Source of the DNA: Megamerina dolium
Lineage: Eukaryota > Arthropoda > Insecta > Diptera > Megamerinidae
Direction of reading: 5' to 3'
DNA length: 64,000 nucleotides
NCBI GenBank assembly: GCA_963854835.1
Contig: OY978529.1
Location: 45,826,821-45,890,820, forward strand
Both the position numbers and the translations under genes were made by a program. The notes below the pieces were generated by a model that was given only the letters and a program-made list of their open reading frames with translations, did no database searches and was not told the DNA's origin. Within the stretch, counting starts at the first letter, position 1. Every line of letters starts with the position of its first letter. Shown piece after piece: positions 23,519 through 35,943 of the stretch.

Positions 23519-24412
23519 TCACCAATCATGCCCACTACTACTTCCCTTCTTTTGTGATTTATGCCATTTCTTCTTATGTTCTTCTCCCTTTTTCTTGCCA
23601 TCCTCATGCGAATGGCCCCACTTCTTCTTCTCCTTATGCTCCTTTTTATGCCCCTTATTTCCTTTTTTCTTGTGACTCTTCTTGCCATGGCCCTTTTTGC
23701 CATACTTGTGCTCATGTTCGGATTTCTTGTGAGCACCCTTCTTATGTTCTCCGCCTTTTTTATGTTTTTTAGCCTCTTCAAATTCTCCGTGCTTCTCTTC
23801 ATTGCCCTCATCGTGGTGCTCGTCATAGTGCTTTTTTTCTTTGCCGTCTTCATTCAATTTATGTACGTGATGTTTGCCTTTGATGGAATGGCCTTTCTTA
23901 TACGAGCCATGATCTTCAAATTCGTGTCCTTTCTCGCCTTTTTCGCCTTTCTTATGTTTCTTCTCGTACTCATCTTCGTGTTTGTGTTTCTTCTCATGTG
24001 AATGCTCCTCTTCGGATTCGCCCTTTTTTTCCTCTTTCTCGTGATGACCCTTTTCACCCTTCTCATGATGTTCCTCCGACTTATGACCTTTTTCGCCTTT
24101 ATCGCCTTTTTTCTTATGCTTCTCATGATGTTCTTCTTCTTCAGATTTCAATTCCCACGATTTCTCTTCCTCTTCCTCTTCTTCTTCTGATTCATCCTCA
24201 TGATGTTTGTATTTTGATTCAGCAACTTGTAAGTCCCGCTGATCATTATCTAGCGCATAAATGACATCTTCCACTTTTGGATTATATTGTGCTGATAATG
24301 CCATAGCGTTTGTCTTGCCAACGGCAACAGAAAGACACCATATCAGTGCAGTACACGCTCCACAAATTAACATTATTCCTAATTTGAGTTGTGCCGCTCT
24401 ATATTGAGCCAT
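23519..24412 (-). CDS. secreted His/Lys/Glu-rich protein (DUF4779-like)
   Basis: One exon encodes 297 residues. Residues about 12-33 form a hydrophobic core (IMLICGACTALIWCLSVAVG) typical of a signal peptide, so secretion is inferred. After a short ordinary segment (VEDVIYALDNDQRDLQ) there is an acidic run (EEEEEEEE near 75-83) and then over 200 residues built almost only of K, E, H and G. These include KGEKGHE repeats and a GKHHVHKLNEDGKEKKHYDE block that resembles DUF4779 proteins of insects (recalled, not searched). Such composition suggests metal binding or a role in cuticle or extracellular matrix; no enzyme motif is present. A TATA box and initiator lie just upstream, and an AATAAA lies at 23423-23428 (minus), about 90 bp after the stop. 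Both other strands hold long antisense frames that are by-products of the GAA/AAG-rich codons. Confidence 0.85.
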   Translation of the reverse strand: MAQYRAAQLKLGIMLICGACTALIWCLSVAVGKTNAMALSAQYNPKVEDVIYALDNDQRDLQVAESKYKHHEDESEEEEEEEEKSWELKSEEEEHHEKHKKKGDKGEKGHKSEEHHEKGEKGHHEKEEKKGESEEEHSHEKKHKHEDEYEKKHKKGEKGEKGHEFEDHGSYKKGHSIKGKHHVHKLNEDGKEKKHYDEHHDEGNEEKHGEFEEAKKHKKGGEHKKGAHKKSEHEHKYGKKGHGKKSHKKKGNKGHKKEHKEKKKWGHSHEDGKKKGEEHKKKWHKSQKKGSSSGHDW

Positions 24413-24442
24413 TCTTGCACCAATTTCTACTTTTCGTCTACG

Positions 24443-24473
24443 GACTGAATGACAAACTACACTCGAATTTATA
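24443..24473 (-). promoter_or_regulatory. core promoter: TATA box and initiator
   Basis: The minus strand reads CATATAAATTCGAG (TATAAA at 24473-24468) and, 27 bp on, the arthropod initiator TCAGTC (24448-24443, predicted +1 A at 24446). The 5' leader to the ATG at 24412 would be about 34 nt. TATA-Inr spacing of this kind fits tightly regulated secreted-protein genes. Confidence 0.7.
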
Positions 24474-25127
24474 TGCCACTACGCAAGACAGGCAAGCACC
24501 AAAGTAATGCTTCAATGCCCTTATTAATGCGGTTTCTATTTACACACAAAAAGAAAGAAAATTTAATCAACTTTTGATTTGCAATACGATTAATAATTTC
24601 TTAATTGGAAAAATTCAAATAAATACATATTATACAATTCTCAAAAGCAAGTACTATTGTTTATGTAACCATAAATAAGCGTAAGAAGCGCTCCATATTA
24701 CGGTTGTGCGATAACCATTTCCTCAAAAATTTTGATTAATCAGAACATTCGAGTACTCAAATATTCGGTTAATCAAAATTGAAATTATTCTATTAATCAG
24801 AATTTTGATTAATCGAAATATTTTCCATTTGAATTTGTTTTTTTAATTTTCTTTGGTAATAAAAATTTAAGTCGCATTCTCATACTCGTAGTTTTGGAAA
24901 ACTTCCTGTCTACTTTGTATTGTATTTGTGTTGAATATTGTACTGAATTTATATTGAAGATTTTATTCGAATAATTTTATTCTGATTCATCAAAATTATG
25001 ATTAATCAAATGTTCATACAAAGCTTCTCACAAAAATAAACAAGATGAATGCAACCCTGCGACATTGCAAAACAACTTCAATCAACTTCAATATGTTTCT
25101 ATTTTAACATGCGACAAAATCAATAAG
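24474..25127. other. upstream spacer with a cluster of GATTAATC-type palindromes
   Basis: Between 24735 and 25007 the motif GATTAATC, or one-base variants (GGTTAATC, TATTAATC, GATTCATC), occurs six or seven times. TAATC is the core recognised by K50 homeodomains (Bicoid/Otx type). The cluster lies 300-600 bp upstream of the His-rich gene, so an enhancer is possible, but a decayed palindromic repeat is an equal alternative. Confidence 0.35.
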
Positions 25128-25503
25128 CCGACGTAGCGCCAGTACGTACTTGCCGTATGTAATGCTGCAACTAGCCACCGACGTAGCGTACGTACGTACC
25201 GCCCGTACGTAAGAACATACAAAATTGCATTGATTTTCTCCGCTACGAGCAACGTCTACGTCACAGTCATACGGTGGTGAGTTTTCGTTTACACGACATT
25301 CCCATAAGATAGGTCGTGTCAGCTGACACGTTCTACGTTTTTACGTCGGTGGCTAGTTGCAGAATAAGAACATACAAAATTGTATTTGATTCTCTCCGCT
25401 ACGGGCAACGGGTACGTCACCGTCATGCGGTGGTGAGTTTTCGTTAACACGACAATCCCATAAGATCAGCTGACAGTTGACATGATCTGCGGTTTTACGT
25501 CGG
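25128..25503. mobile_element. host copy of a palindromic MITE family, split by insertion of a relative
   Basis: The left arm (25128-25162, starting CCGACGTAGCG) and right arm (25365-25503, ending ACGTCGG) are homologous to the left and right parts of the element at 25163-25364. Removing the inner element and one TAA rejoins the arms as CCGTATGTAAGAACATAC, which matches the uninterrupted inner sequence CCGTACGTAAGAACATAC. This copy has more eroded ends than the inner one. Confidence 0.85.
25163..25364. mobile_element. inner MITE with 23-bp inverted ends and TAA duplication
   Basis: The left end TGCTGCAACTAGCCACCGAC and the right end, in reverse, TTCTGCAACTAGCCACCGAC match over 23 bp with one mismatch; the inner 21 bp are perfect. 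TAA flanks both sides (25160-25162 and 25365-25367). The body is rich in CGTACG/ACGTAC palindromes and a CAGCTGACAC hairpin, so a single strand could fold along most of its length. TWA duplications point to PIF/Harbinger-type mobilisation. Confidence 0.88.
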
Positions 25504-26251
25504 AGGAGCCATATATGAGCCATAAACAATAAGCAACCCTTAAATAATTACATTTTACTTGTTTTGTGTTTTGCCGTTCGAGATACTAATAATGAAATGA
25601 TCATCTCAAATTCGAAATCAATGTGTGAAATTAGTTGATACTAATTTTAGATGATCTTATCTTTGATTATATCTACGGACAATGTTGGACAATTATGTTT
25701 TATTTTTAGAAACTGCACTTTACTGAAATTTTAACCATTTTAATAATTTACGCATTCTGTTCGTTCCAGTTGAAATGTGGCTGGGACAGTGAATCTGTTT
25801 ACAACTTTAATATTCTCTATATAACTATGTGTTTAACTATGCATTAAACATTGAGTATAATGATAACACAAAATTTTAACTGTACAAATTTTTTTCTTTT
25901 AATTATTCTTTGACATTAACAAGCAAATGTTATAGAAATTTCATACATGGGTAAAATAATGTAAAAGCGTTTAAGGTCGAAAATACAACGGCTCAATATA
26001 TCAATTGTGGTTGCTTGCAAACCAAAAACCAGTATATTACAAGAATTAGCCCCAGTATTTATCACTAAATATGTTTAAAATGATCATGTCCATTTGTATT
26101 AAATTGGTATTATCAAATTTAGGGAACGAAGAAGTCACTGCAGATGTCCTAAAAGAAACATAAGATACACATTTCGAAAAAATGACAGACACATCATGTT
26201 TTAACAAGTTTTAACGAGCTCGAACTTCTTTAGTTGTATCATGGAAATTGT
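25504..26251. other. intergenic spacer
   Basis: No gene recognised. Confidence 0.5.
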
Positions 26252-26254
26252 TAA

Positions 26255-26382
26255 GGCTCAATTATAGAAACTTTACGTAAATTAACTAATAAATCAAATA
26301 TCATTAAACTTCTATGCTCAATTGAGTTATGTTAAGTGTAATCAGATTAAGTTATTTTACATTAAGTTTCTATAATTGAACC
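26255..26382. mobile_element. 128-bp MITE with TAA duplication
   Basis: The left end GGCTCAATTATAGAAACTT and the right end, in reverse, GGTTCAATTATAGAAACTT match over about 26 bp with few differences. TAA flanks at 26252-26254 and 26383-26385. Non-coding. GG-initial ends with a TWA duplication fit the PIF/Harbinger group. Confidence 0.87.
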
Positions 26383-26385
26383 TAA

Positions 26386-27986
26386 ACTCGTTTTATAAAG
26401 TGGAATAAAGCAATGTCGTTGCACGTCGATAATTATTTTGTATAAGGTAAAGAAATCCAAGAGATCATTCATGAATGCAGGAGAAGATATAAAGATAAAT
26501 GGAACAAACACATATAGAGAAAAGGAGAAGATGCAAAGAAGAAACCAATAAACTCAAAATGTTGAATCTATACGAACGATTTTATGACATTATGTGCCTA
26601 AGCCATGAGAAAACATGTGCCGATTACTTTACCTGATATTCTGATCCCTAAGTTATTCGACATGTTTGTGTTTTCTTATTTTCCAGATATAATTTTTATC
26701 TTACTGACATAGCTTCACCTTGTATGTTGAGGTATCCGTGATTTTTTATATTGAGCTTTCATGGGAGAATATGCAAGAATATATTTTTCGAAAGCTTTTA
26801 TTTCCAACATTCCAATGATCATGTCGAGTCTTTTGTAAAGAAAAAAATAATTAATTTCACATACTCTTGGCAATTGGTCGGTACTTGTTCAGTTGGATAG
26901 ATTGTGCGTTCGTAGTATTAATTAGAAATTTAACAACGTATAAGATTTGTCAAGTAATTGAAATTTGAAATTATATATAAACGGAGAGGAATTTTTAGAA
27001 TTTCTAATAAGAACGGTAATTATCTGCAAATATTGGAATTAATTTTATCATGATAATGTGATTAGATAACCAGGATACTTGATGATTGTGTGATAAAATG
27101 ACGTAAATTTTCGGTGTTATATTTGTTTAGGAAAATGTGTGAATTGGAATTATATCAAAATTCGTCATATTTGGGGCGATTTTGAGACTGATTTCATATA
27201 AAGTATTAGTAATGCAAATGTGCAATGAAAAAACATGAAAATGGAATGTAGTAAATTGCTACTACATCAGCTGACCTCGTAAAAGTCTTATGATCGTGCA
27301 GTGATCAAGCAATAGCCCCTTAATATTTGGGGAATTTTAGAATATATTTTTTATCTAATTATTGAAAACAACTTGTATTACATAAAAATCTCCTATCAGA
27401 AATATATGGAAAATTATGTCAAAGTAATTCCAAAATGGATGCCTTTTGGTAGTTTTTTTTTCTTCCACAATTCGATTTAGTGTCAGCTGATTTGACAGTA
27501 GTCTTGTGATCAACGTCAAGTGAAATTGTCAAAAAAAAACTTCATTTCAAATTCGAAGTTACTCCATTGACTGCTGGATTACTAGGTTGGGATTGTATTA
27601 TTATAAAAGTTTCTGCCAATATATTGGTTTTAAGACTTTTATGTTAATTTCAAATAATCGTAAATAATTCACTTATTACATGTTGTTTAGTAAATTAATG
27701 AGCAATTCACTTGCTCGAATTCGTGTGCAAAGCTCTTCCATTACACTGGAATATCTCGTTTACTCGGCGCAGAGAATTTTTTTTCAATCACGTGAATTTT
27801 ATTTTTTTCTGAAGGGGTTGATGGAGAACATTTATTTTTTTACGCTGTCATTGATCTTGCTACTTTTATGCATATAAAACAAACGTTCTTAATTCTAAAT
27901 TGAAAATTAGAGAATATTTTTTAGTAAAACAACAATTATCAGTTGACTCTCAATACAATATTTCTAAATAAAATTTCCGATTTCAG
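26386..27986. other. Vha68: spacer and presumed 5' region of the plus-strand Vha68 gene
   Basis: No coding exon is seen. Two similar blocks with AGCTGA and TTGTGATCA text occur near 27265-27310 and 27480-27520. A strong splice acceptor (TTTCCGATTTCAG, ending 27986) sits 26 bp before the Vha68 ATG, implying an upstream non-coding exon somewhere in this interval; its position could not be fixed. Confidence 0.45.
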
Positions 27987-28012
27987 TTGATCGTCCAATA
28001 TATTAAATCGAA

Positions 28013-30064
<2,052 letters not shown>

Positions 30065-31499
30065 ATATTTTCATTATACAATTTTTACATATATTGCTTA
30101 ATTTTAAATTGTACGAAGAAAAGCACGTCGTATGTTATTGTTATATAGTTTATTTAAAAGCTCACAAAAGTCAACAAAACAAAAATTCCATTTTAACGAC
30201 AATCAGCATAAGACAAAAGACACAAAAATATTATTGTTCAACAAAAATGTATGTGCAATTGCAAGCATTCCAACTTTACATTCGAAAGCAAACAAAAAAT
30301 ATCACCAAATATTACATGTATTTTGATAACCATATTCCGGAAAATAATTTTTTTTAATTATTCTAAATACTACATAATTGAAAGCATTCCTCTTTGTATG
30401 TACATATTTTGTATTGTGTTGTATTTTTTTCCGTTCTTGTTGTATTGTATGTAAAAAGTCCAAAAATTCAGTAATCTACTTACTGTTTGTATTTGTCTTT
30501 ATCATTTGTAATGTAATAATAAATAGTTGTGCATTTACAACAATAGCTTATTGTAAACGAACACACACAACTACGCACAAAAGTTACTTACATAAATAGT
30601 ATTATTGTACAACTGAATTCGTGGTTTTTTTTTCCTATCAATATTATATTAATACTGATTTTCGTTTATGTGTTTATTTACGTACCCTGTAGGACCAGCA
30701 CTAACTAATTGACTAAATATTAGAGGCGTTCTTGGATAAAAACTCGTAAAAATATTTACTATTTCTAATAATTTCAAAGCTAAGTTTTGTAGCATGAGAA
30801 ATAACCATCCTTTTGGTAGCAGCAGTTTGAAAAATATCGGGGAATTATTGGACAATTATTAATGGGAAACATTTATTTGGGAATGAAAGCGAAGGAATAA
30901 ATCATAATCAATAAAATAAAGTCAAAAATGGCGATGAACATGATTCCCAATCGCAATGAACACACGTGAGCTTATTCAGGTTTGCTCCGGTGCAACTCAA
31001 GAGTGGACACCTCGATCACAAGCTGTGCTTTGGCAGTTCTTCGACATATTTTTCTTGTCATTTTCGTCATATAAGAAAACAATGCAAACTTCATAAAAAC
31101 TTCTCTTATGCGTCGAAGACTCTTATGCGTTCAACTGCAAAACTGGGATCGAAATTGAATTATGGAGAAGAAAATTATATAAAAATATATTTTGATTACA
31201 AAAGAAAGTGTTTATAAAAATATCATGACGATCATTAATTACGCACGGACTAGCGTCAGAAATCATGTGTTCGTCTCGAATGCGAAAAACCTCGTATCAT
31301 TGACTGATTTATTCGATTTATTCGGAATCAGAGATACCAATTTTTTAATTTCGAATAATTCGGACAATAAATGTATTCCTCAGTACGACAAAATCGGAAT
31401 ATGATGATCGATGGCTTGTTGGGAAGCTTTAGGCTTAAAACGAGCACACGTATATAGATTTTGCTCAATATACACGAAGTTAAGTTTTTTTGTACACGA
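30065..31499. other. 3' UTR of the plus-strand Vha68 gene and convergent intergenic spacer
   Basis: AT-rich. AATAAA at 30518-30523 is the best poly(A) signal candidate. No further gene recognised before the non-LTR remnant. Confidence 0.5.
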
Positions 31500-32025
31500 A
31501 GTTAAGGTTTACAAACCGTTATCGAGTTACGGCCGACCTCAGCAGCTCTCTCCAGGCGTCTCTGTTTTGCGCACGCCTTCTCCAATCAGTTACACCAAGC
31601 GCAGATAGGTCTTCCGTGACCTGGTTCTTCCATCAGAGACATGACCTTCCCCTACGTCGTCGTCCAACGGCTTCCGTTTCAAGCACCTTTTTCACCGGAG
31701 CTTCTTCATCCATACGCGCAACATGGCCTATGCACACTGGACGCTGAATAGTGATTTATTGGACTTCATCAATGTCATTGTAGAGCTCGTACAGTTCGTG
31801 ATTCATTCGAATACGAGAGGCGTCACCGACGCGAACAGGACCTAAGATCTTGGAAAAAAATTTTCTCTCGAACACCCCAATCGTGACTGCATCGATCTGC
31901 GACACAACCCATGCTTCTGCACCATAGAGTATCATGGGTATGATGAGCGTCTTATAGAGTATCAGTTTTGTCGAGCGAGAGATGGCTCTAATCGTCATTT
32001 GCTTACTGAGCTCGTAGTAACACAT
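31500..32025 (-). pseudogene. non-LTR retrotransposon remnant, RT C-terminus
   Basis: The minus strand reads YKTLIIPMILYGAEAWVVSQ, VFERKFFSKILGPVRVGDAS, MNHELYELYNDIDEVQ, a stop, then QRPVCIGHVARMDEEAPVKK and, with shifts, ETEAVGRRRRG and ICAWCN-LEKACAKQRRLERA. This is the thumb and C-terminal tail of an endonuclease-type non-LTR element. The RT catalytic box is not included. It lies between the two convergent Vha68 paralogues. Confidence 0.87.
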
Positions 32026-32328
32026 ATTAGCGAAGACTAGCTTTATAAAGCCAAGGTAAGTAAATACCTTGACAACTTCGAAAGAATAGCGCTACGCAGC
32101 AATGTGGGATTCTAGACGCCGTCTCCCTGTTCGCCTTCGTTTTGCCCTCGTTCAAAGCTTTGCAAACTTTATAGGTAAAAAAAAAAAAATTGTGTGAGGG
32201 ATGGGCTGCCCCTCAATTGTATTGTACCATTGTACCGTGTATTGGGTTTTGGTTTTAATGGATCCTTTCCCTGCCTAGTAGGAAATATGAATACAAATAA
32301 TTTAACAAATGTCAAGTGTGAATAATAT

Positions 32329-32334
32329 TTTATT
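32329..32334 (-). terminator. polyadenylation signal AATAAA of the divergent Vha68 copy
   Basis: AATAAA on the minus strand about 57 bp after the stop codon at 32391, a normal distance for a short 3' UTR. Confidence 0.65.
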
Positions 32335-32390
32335 TAATTATATAACATTAACAACTATAACAATAAGATTTAAAAGTTGATACTTTATGG

Positions 32391-34397
32391 TTACGATTCC
32401 GCTAAAAGGCGAAAAGCATTATGCAAAGATTCAGAAATTCGATTGAAATCATTTAGAATTTGTTTTTCGCCATCCTTTACTGGATCCTAAATGGAATTGG
32501 ATGATAGATAGTACCGCAAAGCATTCAAATATTACAATACCTTAAATTTCATCGAAGACAGCTCGTAAAGTATATTGGACATATGATCGCGTATAATGTT
32601 CCATGTGATGCGATGCTCTCCTTGGGAAGTAGACTCAATAGCATTTTGCGACAGCTCAAAGAAGGTAATTATATTTTTCAACATGCCCACGGTTTTGTAG
32701 AAGGGACAGAAACGATCGTACGATGAATATGAGTTTTGTTGCAAAAAATCATCTTTTAACAATTTCGCCACCTCCAATGTGACTTTATCGCTTTCCGCCA
32801 ATGATGCTTTGCCAACTAATTGCACAATTTCTGACAAATCTTCTTCATCTTGTAGAATTTCTTTTGCTTTCCTTCTTAATGGTGGAAATTCAGGGTAATT
32901 GATTTCATAGTACTCGTCTAAAGCACGCAGATACTTTGAATATGAAATTAGCCAATTTACGGAGGGGAAATGTTTGCGTTGAGCCAATTTCTTATCCAAA
33001 CCCCAAAATACTTGTACAATACCCAAAGTAGCCGATGTGACAGGATCAGAGAAATCACCACCAGGTGGCGATACAGCGCCGACAATGGAAACAGAACCCT
33101 CACGTTCTGGATTACCTAAACATTTTACTCGACCTGAACGTTCGTAGAAGGAGGCCAAACGTGCACCCAAGTAAGCTGGGTAACCAGAATCGGCAGGCAT
33201 TTCAGCGAGTCGACCAGAAATTTCACGAAGAGCTTCGGCCCAACGTGAGGTGGAATCGGCCATCATAGATACGTTGTAACCCATATCACGAAAATATTCG
33301 GATAATGTGATACCAGTGTAAATGGAAGCTTCGCGAGCAGCAACAGGCATATTAGATGTGTTCGCGACCAAAGTGGTACGTTTCATAATTGATTCAGTAA
33401 CACCACCGATCTCTATAGTTAACTCAGGAAAATCACGTAACACTTCAGACATCTCATTGCCACGTTCACCACAACCGACATAGACGATGATATCTGAGTT
33501 AGAGTACTTTGAAAGGGCCTTAGCAGTAAAATGAAACATATACATATAAATAAGTACTCCACTCTGCGTTGGAACCATCAATTACCTGCGATATAACAGT
33601 TTTGCCGCAACCAAATGCACCAGGAATAGCGGTGGTACCGCCCAATACGCATGGAAACATTGCATCCAATATACGCTGTCCTGTAAGTAATGGAGCATTG
33701 CTTGGCAGCTTTTCTGCGACAGGTCGTGCTTGCCGAACCGGCCACACTTGCAACATAGTATGCTTCGTAGTTACATCATCATATTCTGTCTCTATCATTA
33801 TATCTTCGACAGTGTAATTACCCGCGGGGGCAATATATTTTAGAGTACCTTTTGCACGTGGGCCCAGCAACAGGTAATGCTTCACCAATGAATTCTCATG
33901 CACTTCACCATAAATATCACCACCGGTGATTGGCATGCCAAGACGTATTTTTGGATTCGGTGTAAAATCCCATTGCAATGATCGTGACAAACTTGGTATA
34001 TGAATACCCTTTGGTATGTAGATCAATCCAGTTTGTTCATTAATTTCACGTAGAGGCCGTTGTATGCCATCAAATATACTGCCCATTATACCGGGACCCA
34101 ATTCAACAGACAACGGCTTGCCCGTACGCAATACAGGATCTCCAACAGATACACCGGAAGTATCTTCATACACTTGTATGGTTGCCATTTCACCTTCTAA
34201 ACGAATAATCTCACCGACAAGCCGATTGTAACTGACATGCACCAGCTCGTACATTGCAGAGCCCAACATGTTTTCGGCCGTAACCACTATTTTGTTATAT
34301 ATATGTATACAGTATTCAATTTATCTTTAAATAAATTTAACTTACCAGGCCCCGAAACACCAAAAACGCGACCATTATTACTTTTTTCAGTACCCAT
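32391..34397 (-). CDS. V-type H+-ATPase catalytic subunit A, divergent paralogue
   Basis: Four coding exons, 34397-34346, 34286-33586, 33518-32541 and 32486-32391, give 608 residues. The intron sites are the same as in the plus-strand copy (after the GP of VSGP, between Q and ALSKYSN, and between K and DPVK), and exon 3 has the same 978-nt length. The Walker A loop GAFGCGKT (Lys246), GCGERGNE and the [10 protein letters not shown] signature are intact, and no stop or shift is present. It differs from the other copies at many non-catalytic sites: a first exon shorter by 8 codons, [20 protein letters not shown], and a new C-terminus ending RLLAES. Selection therefore seems to keep the enzyme core, and a tissue-restricted isoform comparable to Drosophila Vha68-3 is the likely explanation (inference). 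Confidence 0.95.
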
Positions 34398-34524
34398 TTC
34401 AATTATACGCTCACAATATTTTCTTAAATCTGACGATTGTCAAATGTGGCTTACTTGATTATTGAAAATTACTCAAGTAATTTGAGGATAGTTTGACTTT
34501 GTGGGTTCACAATTCCATTTTAAT

Positions 34525-35080
34525 TCTTACTTACTTACTTAGCTGACTTCGCTAGCTATCGCCCGTTAGAAATTCCTAGCGCATTCAAGTTCTCCCGTAC
34601 TTGGTCTTTCCACCGGAGTTTAGGCCTGCCTCTTCTGCGTAATCCCTCAGCGGATTCCGAATATAACACGTCCTTAGCTGGAGGTGTTCTTCCATTCCAT
34701 TCAGTCATTATTACCTAGTCATTATTACCTATTTTAATGCGCTTTACTATGTCGATGTCGACATACAGCTCATGATTGTACCTTATTCGATACTCGTCGC
34801 CAACGCAAATAAGTCCAGAGATGTTGCGTAGGAAATTATCCACGCTTTAGCTCCATATGAAAGGACAGGCATGATGAGAGACTTGTAGACTGTGGTTTTC
34901 GTTTCTCGAGAGAGGGCTCGACTTCTCAATTTCTTACTTCTATCAAAGCAGCAGCTTTTAGCAAGCGTGATCCAACATAATATCTCCAGGCTGCGTTATT
35001 ACTGGTGCTAATGTTGGTTCCAAAATAGACAAAGCCATTTTAATTCTAGGCTGCGTAATTTTTGACCAAAAATTTGCGTG
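34525..35080 (-). pseudogene. non-LTR retrotransposon remnant, RT C-terminus
   Basis: The minus strand, with shifts, reads SGLICVGDEYRIRYNHELYV, DIDIVKRIKI, EWNGRTPPAKDVLYSESAEG and LRRRGRPKLRWKDQVRENLN. It is the same family type as 31500-32025 and 20960-21450. Several stops occur. A short direct duplication of GTCATTATTACCTA near 34705-34733 has arisen within it. Confidence 0.82.
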
Positions 35081-35318
35081 TTCGACAGGCTTTTTTTATT
35101 TTTCGCAAACATGTTTTCGAAGAAATTGTTTTTCTTTGTATATTTGCCAAGTATTGCCTCTCCTATGGCGATCGCTAATGGGGCAACCACATATATCCGC
35201 TTCAAATACACATATGTATAATTGGCGTTCAATTTTTCTCGGCTCCAGCTTATATGGAACCCAATTTTCTTGCTTTAGAACAATCGATTCACCTCAGCTA
35301 CAAATTTCTTCAAATTAC

Positions 35319-35680
35319 GGGTAGCGTAGCTCAGTGGGTTAGTGCGTTGGCATTCTAACATGTAGGCCGTGGGTTCAATCAACGGCTGAAGCAGAACTTT
35401 AATATTGAAGATTTCGTTTCTAACGGTACCAAGCAATTGGCAATTCTTCCGGCATTAATAATTTGCCATGAAAAAGCTTTTAAAAGAGCTACATGGCAAA
35501 GCTCAGAAAAAGTGACGTCACAAAGGTTCTGCCATTCGAAAACAGCTAATATAAGTGGGCCCCTTTCTTAGACTGTCTTAAATTTAGCACGCATTGCAGT
35601 ATTGGAAAAGAAGAAGGGCCAAAAGTCCCTTCGGGATTTATAAGTGGCACATAAAAAAATAAATAAATACAATAAATAAA
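35319..35680 (+). mobile_element. tRNA-derived SINE, copy 2 (full length, tail type A)
   Basis: Box A TAGCTCAGTGGG, box B GGTTCAATCAACG, and the body blocks of copy 1 (TTCTAACGGTACC, CAATTGGCAATTCTTCC, TTTGCCATG, GGTTCTGCCATTCG). It ends TCCCTTCGGGATTTATAAG and GTGGCACAT, followed by an A-rich (AAATA)n-like tail. It lies directly upstream of the Tc1 element. Confidence 0.88.
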
Positions 35681-35943
35681 AAGTTCCGCAAATAACAGCT
35701 ATTTCCCTAAAAAGTCAACATTTTCGCATGAACAAAATTTTGTAATGCTGATAGAAAATCGTTAATATTTCAAGACTTACACTTATTTCATTTTTATGCT
35801 TCGTATATTTTCTTTTAAATAATTAACGTTAATGTAAGATGGAAGCCATTATTTTCTTATGCTAAAAAATAATGTAATTATTATTTCCCGCTGGGTTGCT
35901 GTTTATGTGTGATATTGTTTTAAATTTTTAACATTTTCATATA

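Noticed and set aside
23561..24264. Long plus-strand open frames across the His-rich gene
   Set aside because: They are antisense by-products of GAA/AAG/CAT-rich codons; the minus frame has the signal peptide, promoter and poly(A) signal.
26440..26560. Another RT C-terminal tail (RRRYKDKWNKHI-like text)
   Set aside because: Only about 15 suggestive codons followed by a stop; too short to support.
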